The position numbers and the translations under genes are program-made. DNA of 64,000 nt. Source: Oscillibacter sp. (GTDB lineage Bacteria > Bacillota > Clostridia > Oscillospirales > Oscillospiraceae). Where the stretch lies: the NCBI GenBank assembly GCA_022652655.1, contig JALCRQ010000004.1, forward strand, positions 1 through 64,000. The letters are read 5' to 3'. Under the pieces are notes generated by a model. That model had not been told where the DNA came from. It did not search any database and saw only the letters and a program-made list of their open reading frames with translations. Below, in pieces: positions 17,319 through 26,478 of the stretch (positions are counted from its first letter, which is position 1; the number at the start of each line of letters is the position of its first letter).

Positions 17319-19160
17319 GTGAGCCTGATTACACAAAAGCTGCAGACGGCGCTGGATGCGCTGGAGGCCTTTCTGGCGGCGAATCCGTCGGCCGGGCTCT
17401 GGTATTCCGCGGCGGTGCGCTTTGTCTTTCCGGTGCTGGCGTTCCTGATCCTGCTGCGCGCCATTCGGTCGCTGCTGCGGGTGCCCCACACGCCGGAGGT
17501 GTGGGGGCAGCTGAGCCTGCCCAACGGCGCACCTATTTTGCTGACCCATTGGGAGAATATCATCGGCCGGGGGAAAACCGCGGACGTCTATCTCAACTAT
17601 CCCAGTATTTCCCGCCAGCATGCCGCCATCTGCCGCAGCGACGACGAGCAGTGGACGCTGTACGACCTCCGCTCCACCGGCGGCACGCTGGTGAACGGCC
17701 GGCAGGTGGAGGAGTCCGCCCCGGTGAAGATGGGGGACACCATCACGCTGGGCGGCGTGCCGCTGCTGTTTCTCCCACAGACGGTGGATGAGCAGCAGGC
17801 TGTGGAAAAGCGCCGCCGGGCGGAGCGGCCGGCGGCCATCTGGCCGTCGTTCCTGTGGCTGACGCTGTTTCAGGTTTTGACCTGCCTGCAGCTGATCCTG
17901 GCCCAGGGGAAGACGGCCACGGTGGCGACACCGCTGACGTTTCTGGGGCTTACGGCGCTGATGTGGGTCTACTTTGCTGCGCTGCGCATTTCCTGCTGCG
18001 TGGGGTTTGAGATGGAGACCATCGCTTTTTTCCTCTCCACCCTCTCCCTGGCCGTGACGGCCTCCTCGGCGCCCCGGGCGCTGCCCAAGCAGTTTGCGGC
18101 TGTGGCTTTGGGCCTTCTGGCCTTTTTGATCCTGGGCCTTTTCCTGCGGGATCTGCGTCGGACGCAGAAGCTCCGCTGGCTGATGGCGGCGGGTGCCATC
18201 GGGCTTCTGGGCATCACGCTGGTGCTGGGCCATACCAAGTTCGGCGCCACCAACTGGATCTCCCTGGGCGGCATGTCCCTCCAACCCTCCGAGCTTGCCA
18301 AAATCTGCTATATTTTTGCCGGCTCCGCCACGCTGGAGCGGCTGTTCCGCAAGCGGAACCTGACGCTCTTTATCGTGCTTACCGGCCTTTGCATCGGACT
18401 TCTGGGCCTGATGAGCGATTTCGGCACCGCTGCCATCTTCTTTGTGACGTTTCTGGTGATCGCCTATCTCCGCTCCGGCGATTTTGCCACGCTGGCCCTG
18501 ATCTGCGGCGGCGCGGTGTTCGGGGCGGGGATTGTTCTCAAGTTCAAGCCCTATATTCTCCGGCGCTTCGCCTCCTGGGGCCACGCGTGGCAGGCTGTGT
18601 CCACCACCGGCTTCCAGCAGACCCGCACCATGTCGGCCGCTGCCTCCGGCGGACTGGTGGGCATGGGCGCGGGCAGCGGCTGGCTGCACAAGGTGCCCGC
18701 CGCGGACACCGATCTGGTGTTCGGCATGGTCTGCGAGGAGTGGGGACTGCTGATCGCGCTTTTGGCTGTGGCCTCCATCGTCGTCCTGGCGGTGTTCGCC
18801 GCCCGGGCCTGCCGGGTGGGCCGCTCCAGCTTTTATACCATCGCCGCCTGCGCGGCGGCGTCGCTGATGGTGTTTCAGACCTGCCTCAACGTGTTCGGCG
18901 CGGTGGATCTGCTGCCGCTGACCGGCGTGACGTTCCCCTTCGTCTCCAACGGCGGAAGCGCCATGGTGTCTGCCTGGGGCCTTCTGGCCTACCTCAAGGC
19001 CACCGACACCCGGGAGAACGCCAGCTTCGCCATCAGCATGCGCAAGCGCCGCCGCCTGCTGGAGGAGGCCAGGCGCCGCACGGAGCCGGCGGGCAATCCC
19101 TTCGACGGCCCGGACGGCGGATTTGAAGACGGGGAGGTGCCGCCGGATGAAGAAGATTGA
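17319..19160 (+). CDS. FHA domain-FtsW/RodA/SpoVE fusion protein
   Basis: N-terminal TM, then FHA (IIGRGKTADVYLNYPSISRQHAAI...TLVNGRQV), then polytopic FtsW/RodA (TNWISLGGMSLQPSELAKI; LPLTGVTFPFVSNGGSAM). Confidence 0.9.
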   Translation: MSLITQKLQTALDALEAFLAANPSAGLWYSAAVRFVFPVLAFLILLRAIRSLLRVPHTPEVWGQLSLPNGAPILLTHWENIIGRGKTADVYLNYPSISRQHAAICRSDDEQWTLYDLRSTGGTLVNGRQVEESAPVKMGDTITLGGVPLLFLPQTVDEQQAVEKRRRAERPAAIWPSFLWLTLFQVLTCLQLILAQGKTATVATPLTFLGLTALMWVYFAALRISCCVGFEMETIAFFLSTLSLAVTASSAPRALPKQFAAVALGLLAFLILGLFLRDLRRTQKLRWLMAAGAIGLLGITLVLGHTKFGATNWISLGGMSLQPSELAKICYIFAGSATLERLFRKRNLTLFIVLTGLCIGLLGLMSDFGTAAIFFVTFLVIAYLRSGDFATLALICGGAVFGAGIVLKFKPYILRRFASWGHAWQAVSTTGFQQTRTMSAAASGGLVGMGAGSGWLHKVPAADTDLVFGMVCEEWGLLIALLAVASIVVLAVFAARACRVGRSSFYTIAACAAASLMVFQTCLNVFGAVDLLPLTGVTFPFVSNGGSAMVSAWGLLAYLKATDTRENASFAISMRKRRRLLEEARRRTEPAGNPFDGPDGGFEDGEVPPDEED

Positions 19161-20517
19161 GCACCGCGCGGTGATCTGCCGGATTCTGGCCCTGGCTCTG
19201 GTGGTGGGCATGGGAATTTTCGTGTTTCGCTGGGCCACCCGGGGAAACCGCTGGGTTTCCGCCGCGTTCAACCGCCATCTCTACAACAGCGACGGCGTCC
19301 TGGCCAGCGGAACCGTGCTGGATCGGGACGGCGACGTCCTCAGCTCAGTGGGCGCGGACGGCAAACGCACCTATTACGCCAGCGCGGACGTCCGGAAGGC
19401 CACGCTCCACGCGGTGGGCGACCTGCAGGGCAATATCGCCACCGGCGCGCTGAACGCCTTTGCCGGTGATCTCACCGGCTTCAACCTGCTGGGCGGCGCC
19501 TTTGACGCCCGGCGGGGCAACAGCCTCTACCTCACCATCGACGCCTACTATAACAACGTGGCCTATCAGGCGCTGAACGGCCGCCGGGGTGCGGTGTGCG
19601 TGTACAATTACAAGACGGGGGAAATTCTCTGCATGGTGTCCGCCCCGTCCTACGATCCCATGAACGTCCCGGCGGATCTCACCACCAGCGACCGCTATCA
19701 GGGCGCGTACCTGAACCGCGTGCTCTCCTCCACCTTTACGCCGGGCTCGGTGTTCAAAACCGTTACGGCGGCCGCCGCCATTGAAAAGCTCCCGGATTAT
19801 CAGAACAGAACCTGGACGTGCAGGGGCTCCGTGACCATCAACGGCAACGTCATCACCTGTGCGGGCAGGCACGGGGAGCAGACCCTGGGCCAGGCCCTGG
19901 CCAACTCCTGCAACGTGGCCTTTGCGGAGATTGCCGACGAGCTGGGCGCGGATACGCTGCGGGCGTACACCGAAAAGGCGGGACTGACCGACAGCTACTC
20001 TGTCAGCGGCCTTCCCACGGCCAAAGGCACCTTTGATTTCAAAAATCTTTCCGACGATCAGTTGGGCTGGGCCGGCGTGGGACAGTACCGCGATCTGGTG
20101 AATCCCTGCGCGCTGATGGTCTATATGGGGGCCGTCGCCGGCGGCGGAAAGGCCGCGGAGCCCTATCTGGCGGAAAAGACGGTGAGCCCGCTGGGGATTA
20201 AAAACTCCCTGCGGACCCGCAAAACCACGGACACGCTGATCGACCCCTCCACGGCGGCGGTGCTGGCGGACATGATGGCCGACAACGTGGACAAGACCTA
20301 TGGCAGGGAGCGGTTTCCCAACATGGATCTGTGCGCCAAATCCGGCACCGCGGAGGTGGGAGACGGAAAATCCCCCCACGCCTGGTTTACCGGCTTTCTG
20401 CGGGACGCGGACAAGCCCTACGCCTTTACCGTTCTGGTGGAAAACGGCGGCGGCGGCGCGTCTGTGGCCGGAACGGTGGCGGGCAAGGTGCTGCGGGCCG
20501 TGACCGGCCAAAAATAG
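19147..20517 (+). CDS. Penicillin-binding protein (transpeptidase; PbpA-like)
   Basis: STFTPGSVFKTVTAAAAIE (SxxK), SCN motif, AKSGTAEVGDGKSPHAWFTGF (KSGTAE). Confidence 0.9.
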   Translation: MKKIEHRAVICRILALALVVGMGIFVFRWATRGNRWVSAAFNRHLYNSDGVLASGTVLDRDGDVLSSVGADGKRTYYASADVRKATLHAVGDLQGNIATGALNAFAGDLTGFNLLGGAFDARRGNSLYLTIDAYYNNVAYQALNGRRGAVCVYNYKTGEILCMVSAPSYDPMNVPADLTTSDRYQGAYLNRVLSSTFTPGSVFKTVTAAAAIEKLPDYQNRTWTCRGSVTINGNVITCAGRHGEQTLGQALANSCNVAFAEIADELGADTLRAYTEKAGLTDSYSVSGLPTAKGTFDFKNLSDDQLGWAGVGQYRDLVNPCALMVYMGAVAGGGKAAEPYLAEKTVSPLGIKNSLRTRKTTDTLIDPSTAAVLADMMADNVDKTYGRERFPNMDLCAKSGTAEVGDGKSPHAWFTGFLRDADKPYAFTVLVENGGGGASVAGTVAGKVLRAVTGQK

Positions 20518-20647
20518 AGACGGAGCTCCGGGGCCGGGCCGCGCTGAATGGGGGCCCGGCCCCGGGCGTTTTCCGGCGGCTCCGGCCCGGCAAAGCCCGC
20601 GGGAAAGGCGATGCTTCAATTTGATTCAGGAAAACGATCAAAGATAG

Positions 20648-20672
20648 TTACAATCGTTAAAAACGATTGTAA
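20648..20672. promoter_or_regulatory. Perfect 11-bp inverted repeat upstream of yedF
   Basis: ttacaatcgtt-aaa-aacgattgtaa. Confidence 0.6.
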
Positions 20673-20766
20673 AACGGAGAGGCAGCCCTTGCTTTTTTCA
20701 GGTGCCGCCCTTACAATGAGGGTAAAAGAATCCCCCGCCGGCGGCGGGGAGACGGAGGAAAGATCC

Positions 20767-21381
20767 ATGAATAAAGTTGTTGTAAATTCCATGGGGGATC
20801 AGTGCCCCGTTCCGGTTGTCAAGGCCACCCACGCTCTGCGGGATATGAAAGAGCCCGGCGTGCTGGAGGTTCGCGTGGACAATGAGATTGCGGTGCAGAA
20901 CCTCAACCGTCTGGCCGGCGGCTATAAGCTGCCCATCCACTCCGAAAAGGTGAGCGACGGGGAGTTCGTGGTCACCATGGAGGTAAAGGAGCCGGTGCAG
21001 GTTGTGGTGGCTGAGGACGAGACGCTCTGCACGCCGGATGCCCGGGGCAGCTTTGTGGTGGCGGTGGATACCGACGCCATGGGCCGGGGGGACGACAAGC
21101 TGGGCCGCACGCTTCTCAAGGGCTTTTTGTATGCGGTGAGCCAGCTGCCCCAGCTGCCCAAGACCATCCTCTTTTATAACGGCGGCGCCCATCTCACGGT
21201 GAAGGGCTCCGAATCCCTGGACGATCTCAAGAGCATGGAGGCCCAGGGCGTGGAGATCCTGACCTGCGGCACCTGCCTGAACTTCTACGGCCTCACCGAT
21301 GAGCTGGCCGTGGGCGGCGTGACCAACATGTACTCCATCGTGGAGAAGCTGGCGGGCGCGTCCAAGATTATCAAGCCGTGA
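20767..21381 (+). CDS. yedF: Sulfurtransferase-like selenium metabolism protein YedF
   Basis: TusA-like N-terminus MGDQCPVPVVKATHAL plus DsrE-like C-terminal half (ILFYNGGAHLTVKGSESLDDLKSMEAQGVEILTCGTCLNFYG). Confidence 0.92.
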   Translation: MNKVVVNSMGDQCPVPVVKATHALRDMKEPGVLEVRVDNEIAVQNLNRLAGGYKLPIHSEKVSDGEFVVTMEVKEPVQVVVAEDETLCTPDARGSFVVAVDTDAMGRGDDKLGRTLLKGFLYAVSQLPQLPKTILFYNGGAHLTVKGSESLDDLKSMEAQGVEILTCGTCLNFYGLTDELAVGGVTNMYSIVEKLAGASKIIKP

Positions 21382-22520
21382 TTTATCTGGACAACGCGGC
21401 CACCACGCTGCACAAGCCCCCCTGCGTGGGGAAGGCGGTGCTGGCGGCCATGGGCAGCTTTGGCAACAGCGGCCGGGGTACCCACGAGGAATCGCTGACG
21501 GCGGCCCGGGTGATCTACGGGGCCCGGGAGCGGCTGGCGGCTCTGTTTCACTGTCCCAGGGCCGATCACGTGTGCTTTACCGCCAATTCCACGGAGGCGC
21601 TGAATATTGCCGTGGCGGGGCTGTTCGGCCCCGGGGATCACGTGATCTCCACGGATCTGGAGCACAACTCCGTGCTCCGGCCCCTCTATCGGCTCCGCAG
21701 TCAGGGCGGGGCGGTGGACTTCGTGCCCGCCGACCGGCAGGGCTGCATCGACTACGGGGACTTCGAGCGCCTCCTGCGGCCCGGAACCCGGGCCGTCGTG
21801 TGCACCCACGGCTCCAATCTGACGGGAAATCTGCTGGATCTGGGACGGATCGGCGCGTTCTGCCGGGCCCACGGCCTCCTTTTTGTGGTGGACGCGTCTC
21901 AGACCGCCGGGGTGTTTCCCATCAATATGGAACAGTGGGGCATCGACGTTTTGTGCTTTACCGGCCACAAGAGCCTACTGGGTCCCCAGGGCACCGGCGG
22001 ACTGTGCGTCCGGGGCGAGCTGCCCATCCGGCCCTGGAAGGTGGGCGGCACCGGCGTGCACAGCTACTCCGAGACGCAGCCGGAGGCCTATCCCACCCGG
22101 CTGGAGGCCGGGACGCTGAACGGCCACGGCATTGCCGGGCTTTACGCGGCTCTGGGCTTTCTGGAGGAGACGGGAATCGACGTCATCCGCGCCAGAGAGC
22201 AGGCGCTGGCCCGCCGGTTCTGGGAGCGGGTGCACGGCCTTCCCGGCGTGACGGTTTACGGCGACTTCTCCGACTTTGAGCGCGCACCGGTGGTGACGCT
22301 GAATCTGGGGGAGTGCGATTCCGCCGAGGTGTCGGACGAGCTGACGGAGCGCTGGGAGATCGCCACCCGGCCCGGGGCGCACTGTGCGCCCAGACTCCAC
22401 CGCGCCCTGGGGACGGAGGAGCAGGGGGCTGTGCGGTTCTCCTGGTCATGGTACAATACGGAAGAAGAAACGGACACCGCGGCGGACGCCGTGGAGGCCC
22501 TGGCAAAGGAAGCACGCTGA
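21378..22520 (+). CDS. Class V aminotransferase/cysteine desulfurase family protein
   Basis: MIYLDNAATTLHKP; FTGHKSLLGPQGTGGL PLP lysine motif; overlaps the yedF stop. Confidence 0.92.
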   Translation: MIYLDNAATTLHKPPCVGKAVLAAMGSFGNSGRGTHEESLTAARVIYGARERLAALFHCPRADHVCFTANSTEALNIAVAGLFGPGDHVISTDLEHNSVLRPLYRLRSQGGAVDFVPADRQGCIDYGDFERLLRPGTRAVVCTHGSNLTGNLLDLGRIGAFCRAHGLLFVVDASQTAGVFPINMEQWGIDVLCFTGHKSLLGPQGTGGLCVRGELPIRPWKVGGTGVHSYSETQPEAYPTRLEAGTLNGHGIAGLYAALGFLEETGIDVIRAREQALARRFWERVHGLPGVTVYGDFSDFERAPVVTLNLGECDSAEVSDELTERWEIATRPGAHCAPRLHRALGTEEQGAVRFSWSWYNTEEETDTAADAVEALAKEAR

Positions 22521-22521
22521 T

Positions 22522-22758
22522 ATGCGGGAAAAACAAAAGAAACTGGTAGTGACGTTCCGCACCACGGCAGGCGCCATGGCGATGGAGGAGGCCTGCCGCT
22601 CCGCGGCGGCGCCGGGACGGCTGATTCCCGTTCCCCGGGCGATTACGGCGGGGTGCGGCATGTGCTGGGCGGCGCCTCCCGAGAGCCGGGCGGCGATTGA
22701 GGAGCTGGTGGTTCGGGAGCACCTGGATGTGGACGGACTGTACGACGTCCTGCTGTGA
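22522..22758 (+). CDS. DUF3343 domain protein (putative Se/S carrier)
   Basis: VTFRTTAGAMAMEEACRSAAAPGRLIPVPRAITAGCGMCWAAP. Confidence 0.85.
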   Translation: MREKQKKLVVTFRTTAGAMAMEEACRSAAAPGRLIPVPRAITAGCGMCWAAPPESRAAIEELVVREHLDVDGLYDVLL

Positions 22759-22771
22759 GGAAGGAGAAGCT

Positions 22772-22951
22772 GTGGCCGGAGCAAGCGCCTGTGAAGAATG
22801 CGTCTATTACGACTGCGACGAGGAGAACGACTGCTGGTACTGCACCGCAGATTTGGATGAGGACGAGATGGAGCGGTTTCTCCGTTCGGAGGTGAACCGC
22901 TGCCCCTTTTACCGGAGGGGCGACGATTATCAAAGCGCCCGCCGTCAGTAA
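22772..22951 (+). CDS. Small Cys-rich protein (DUF6472-like)
   Basis: GTG 22772 with aaggag upstream; CEECVYYDCDEENDCWYC...CPFY. Confidence 0.6.
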   Translation: MAGASACEECVYYDCDEENDCWYCTADLDEDEMERFLRSEVNRCPFYRRGDDYQSARRQ

Positions 22952-22960
22952 CGGCAGATG

Positions 22961-22995
22961 AAAAAACCGGCGCCCGTTTGGGACGCCGGCTTTTT
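22961..22995. terminator. Intrinsic terminator
   Basis: aaaaaaccggcgcccgtttgggacgccggcttttt. Confidence 0.7.
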
Positions 22996-23049
22996 GCGCG
23001 CCGGGCCGGGGAACCGCCGGCGGGGGCCGGATCCCGCCCCCCGGGACGC

Positions 23050-23679
23050 CTAGGACAGCTTTCGGGCTTCAGCCGGATCGGCGGCGGGGCCGGGTTCCGC
23101 CTGCCGCAGGCAGAGCATCTCCAAAAGCCTGGGCACGGCCTGGTCGTCCCAGAAGCGGGTCAGCTCCCTGCGGCCGCCCAGGCGGTGGGTAAAGCAGAGC
23201 ACCCGGCCGTCGCCGTCCAGCTCCAGGCTCTGAATGTCGCTGCGGCGGTAAAGCTCAAAATATCCCCTCTGTTTCACATAGAGATAGCTGTCCGTAACCG
23301 TTACATTTTTGATTCCGGACAAAAGAGAGACGTCCCGCTCCGCCTCAACTTCGGCGCAGAGCTCCGCAAAAGATTTTTCGTTCCCCAGAAGGGAGAGAAA
23401 CCGGGCGCGTTCCGGATGCCGGTATATTTTGAGGCCGTATGAAAGATAGCGGTAATTGCCGTACGAAAGGGCGCCCGCCATCGCGGCAAAGACAAACGCG
23501 AACAGCCCCGCCCAGCCGCCGGCGAAACCCGAGCCCAGCTCTCTGACGCACAGGGACAGGCAAACGGCAAAAATTCCGAAAATTGCCAGTATGTAGAGGA
23601 TGCTGAGATCAAAGAAACGCTGTTTTCCGGAAGTCCGGATATTTTGGTACAGGAATGTGCCGCTGATGTCCATTGTCAT
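23050..23679 (-). CDS. Two-TM membrane protein of unknown function
   Basis: LSILYILAIFGIFAVCL and LFAFVFAAMAGALSYG TM segments; no recognised family. Confidence 0.65.
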   Translation of the reverse strand: MTMDISGTFLYQNIRTSGKQRFFDLSILYILAIFGIFAVCLSLCVRELGSGFAGGWAGLFAFVFAAMAGALSYGNYRYLSYGLKIYRHPERARFLSLLGNEKSFAELCAEVEAERDVSLLSGIKNVTVTDSYLYVKQRGYFELYRRSDIQSLELDGDGRVLCFTHRLGGRRELTRFWDDQAVPRLLEMLCLRQAEPGPAADPAEARKLS

Positions 23680-23747
23680 CCGCCCCCTGCATTTTCCCGC
23701 CGCGCAGATCGGCGGCCTTTTTCACGTTCAGGCGCATATTTGTCCGA

Positions 23748-23785
23748 AGCGGCCCGCCAGAGCCTGGCGGGCCGCTCCAAAAAAG
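23748..23785. terminator. Intrinsic terminator
   Basis: agcggcccgccag-agc-ctggcgggccgct then ccaaaaaa. Confidence 0.65.
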
Positions 23786-23789
23786 ACGA

Positions 23790-24128
23790 TTAAAAGCAGG
23801 TCCGCCACAGGGGAATGACGCTGATGACCGGCTGCTCATAGGGGTGTACGGCCACCGCAGCGGCCAGGACCTCCTCTGCCTTTTCCGCGGGACAGTAGGC
23901 CTCTACCTTTACCTCCGGCTCCTCACTGACTTCCCCCACGGTTCCGATGTACGGAGCAGCGTCCTCCAGCGGACGCCAGCGGCCCACGGTATGGGTGTAG
24001 GAGATGCAGGAATCGTATTTTCCGATGTGCCCCGCGCCTGCCTTCCGCAGCGCCTCATGCAGCACGTTGAGATGGGATTCCGGAATAAAAATTTCCAGCT
24101 TGCAGTAGTTGAATTCGTTCATGGTCAT
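23790..24128 (-). CDS. YqfO/NIF3-insert-like (CutA-like) protein
   Basis: KLEIFIPESHLNVLHEALRKAGAGHIGKYDSCISYTHTVGRWRP...AAVAVHPYEQPVISVIPL. Confidence 0.75.
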   Translation of the reverse strand: MTMNEFNYCKLEIFIPESHLNVLHEALRKAGAGHIGKYDSCISYTHTVGRWRPLEDAAPYIGTVGEVSEEPEVKVEAYCPAEKAEEVLAAAVAVHPYEQPVISVIPLWRTCF

Positions 24129-24212
24129 AGGAAACCCTCCTGTCGAAGATTGAATTTTATGGGAGGGCCGGGCCGGCGGCCCGGCTCCCGCCTGGGTTTG
24201 ACTGGTGTGCGG

Positions 24213-25649
24213 TTACTGCAGCAGAGACTGACTGGAGTAGTTGGTCTCATAGGAGACCGGCTCCGGGTGCTCGCCGCGCTTGAGCGCGGGGAGATAGCGG
24301 TCGGTGAAGTCGTTGAAAAGGCGGTTGATTTCCTTCCCCTTGAGAATAATCAGCAGGCAGCTGACGATGATGTAGAAAATTGCCAGCATATCCGAAGCGC
24401 TCCACAACAGGGCTGCGTCGAAATCGGAGAAGACCACCACGGGCACGATGAAGTAGACCATGTAGAGATAGCAGCCCAGCCGGGTGTACTTGTTGTCGCC
24501 GATGAGGTACTTGAAGGTGTTTTCCGACGCGTAGTACATGCCGATGATGGTGGTCCAGGCAAAAACCGTCACCGACAGCGCCGCGAATCCCGCGCCTATG
24601 CCGCCGAACGCGGAGCTGAACGCGGCCGTGACATAGCTGGACTGGGAGATCCCGGGACGGTTGTAGTAGACGCCCGTCATCAGGATGGCCAGCGCGGACA
24701 TGGTGCAGATTACGATGGTATCGAAAAATACCTCGCCCCAGCCCCAGGAGGCCTGGCGGACGGGGTGATCGGTCTTGGCAGGGGAATGGGCGATCATGCC
24801 GTAGCCGGCGCCGGCGTCATTGGAGTAGAGGCCGCGGGCCACGCCGAAGCGCATGGCTTCGCGCACCGTGGCTCCGGCGAAGCCGCCCACAGCGGCCGCA
24901 GGCGTAAAGGCGCACTTGACGATCAGCGCGAAGGTGGGGAGAATCTGGGAGGCGTGGGTGACCATAATGGTGAGCACACCCAGAATGTAGATCCCCGCCA
25001 TCAGCGGGACGACCTTTTCCATGATGCTGGAGATGCGGCGCAGCCCGCCGAAGATGACGAGGGAGCAGGTGACGCCGATCAGCACCAGGATGATGACCTT
25101 GTTTATATGAAACGCTTCCTGACAGGCCGAGGTGACGGCTTCGGTCTGTACAAGGCAGGTCCAGGGCGCGGCCAGACTGGTGAGAATGGCCAGAATCAGC
25201 GGCAGCCACTTGAGATGAAACGCATTTTTCAGCGCGAAGGAGCGGTCGCAGACGTATTCGTCCACATTTTTGAATTTGACGCGGTAGCGCTGCCCCAGAA
25301 TAATTTCGCACGCCTTGGTGGAGCAGCCCAGCAGGCCGGTGATCCACATCCAGACGACGGCGCCCGGGCCTCCGGCGGCGATGGCCGTGGAGACGCCGGC
25401 GATATTTCCGGTGCCGATGGTGTTGGCCATTGCCGTGCAGGCTGCTGCGAAGGAGGAAACCGTTCCCACGCCGTCGGCTTTGTCGAACATCTTCCCGTAG
25501 GTGTTCTTAAAGTGGAATTTCCAGCGGTAGAAAAAGCTGCCTCTTGTGATGATGGTGGAAAAGACTCCGGTGCCCAGCAGGAGAATTGTCAGCGGAGCTC
25601 CCCATGCCCAGTCGGAAAACGCAGAACAGGCTTTCAAAATGGATTCCAT
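24213..25649 (-). CDS. Alanine/glycine:cation symporter (AGCS family)
   Basis: Polytopic; TGNIAGVSTAIAAGGPGAVVWMW and SNDAGAGYGMIAHSPAKTDHPVRQ. Confidence 0.92.
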   Translation of the reverse strand: MESILKACSAFSDWAWGAPLTILLLGTGVFSTIITRGSFFYRWKFHFKNTYGKMFDKADGVGTVSSFAAACTAMANTIGTGNIAGVSTAIAAGGPGAVVWMWITGLLGCSTKACEIILGQRYRVKFKNVDEYVCDRSFALKNAFHLKWLPLILAILTSLAAPWTCLVQTEAVTSACQEAFHINKVIILVLIGVTCSLVIFGGLRRISSIMEKVVPLMAGIYILGVLTIMVTHASQILPTFALIVKCAFTPAAAVGGFAGATVREAMRFGVARGLYSNDAGAGYGMIAHSPAKTDHPVRQASWGWGEVFFDTIVICTMSALAILMTGVYYNRPGISQSSYVTAAFSSAFGGIGAGFAALSVTVFAWTTIIGMYYASENTFKYLIGDNKYTRLGCYLYMVYFIVPVVVFSDFDAALLWSASDMLAIFYIIVSCLLIILKGKEINRLFNDFTDRYLPALKRGEHPEPVSYETNYSSQSLLQ

Positions 25650-25698
25650 ACTTTTCTCCTCTCCCCTTTTTCTGTGACTTGCGCGAAACGCTGGACTT

Positions 25699-26325
25699 TC
25701 ACTGTGCGCTCTGGACGGGTTCCTCCTCCGGCAGATGCATGATGGAAACCTCGTAGGCGGTGTGCTCCACGGGGCCGTCGGGGGTCGTCTTGATGTAGAT
25801 CCGGCTTTGAATCCGCCCCTCCAGGCAGACCCGCTGGCCCACGCCGGCGCGGCTGAGAACGGTGGCCAGCTGTCCCCACGCGATGACCGGCAGATAATCC
25901 GCCCGGCCGTATCTGCGGGAGACTGCCAGCATCAGATCGCAGATGCTGCGGCCCAGCGGTGTGCGGCGAAAGATCGGCGGCCGGCACAGCACGCCGGAGA
26001 GAAGGATGCGGTTAAAAAACTCCCCTGTGCCCGGAGATACGGACTGCGCGTAAACGCTCAGCACCAGTCTGCTGCCCGAGCCGCTGCGGTTGTTAAAGGA
26101 GCGAAGCTGCCCGGTGATCCGCAGAGGCGTGCCCGGCGTCACCTGCGGCAGCTGCTGTTCCGGAATCAGCACGGGAAGCGTGTCGGCCTGCCCGGACAGA
26201 CGGGGAACCCGGAGGAGAAACTGAAAAAACCGGATTCCGTGATTTTCGTGGGAAAATTCCGGAGCGGCGTCGGCGATCCCCTCCAGCTCCACCTCGTTGC
26301 GGCTGTTTGCATCCATAGCGTACAC
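25699..26325 (-). CDS. Single-stranded DNA-binding protein-like, apparently tandem OB folds
   Basis: NRILLSGVLCRPPIFRRTPLGRSICDLMLAVSR...YLPVIAWGQLATVLSRAGVGQRVCLEGRIQSR is SSB-like; the N-terminal half is another OB-like unit. Confidence 0.75.
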   Translation of the reverse strand: MYAMDANSRNEVELEGIADAAPEFSHENHGIRFFQFLLRVPRLSGQADTLPVLIPEQQLPQVTPGTPLRITGQLRSFNNRSGSGSRLVLSVYAQSVSPGTGEFFNRILLSGVLCRPPIFRRTPLGRSICDLMLAVSRRYGRADYLPVIAWGQLATVLSRAGVGQRVCLEGRIQSRIYIKTTPDGPVEHTAYEVSIMHLPEEEPVQSAQ

Positions 26326-26478
26326 CTCGTTTGTGATCTGCGGCGGGGCCGGAGCCCGGGCCGCGATTCTGCTAAAGACTATGAACGGCCCGTCCCCAAT
26401 AGACCTCTTTTCAAAGAGAATCTTTCGGGCTATAATAAAAGAAATCCCATTTTACCACCGGATAAAAAGGAGAGAGCT

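Noticed and set aside
17172-19271. 699-aa minus-strand ORF opposite FHA-FtsW
   Set aside because: Shadow ORF (Gln/His/Arg-rich) opposite a clear membrane protein gene.
22522-22758. In-frame TGA selenocysteine codon in the selenium-related genes
   Set aside because: No ORF in the set is interrupted by an in-frame TGA where the family continues; the DUF3343 Cys motif (CGMC) is encoded with normal Cys codons.
23673-25742. 689-aa plus-strand ORF opposite the AGCS symporter
   Set aside because: Shadow ORF; the minus strand encodes recognisable YqfO-like and AGCS proteins.
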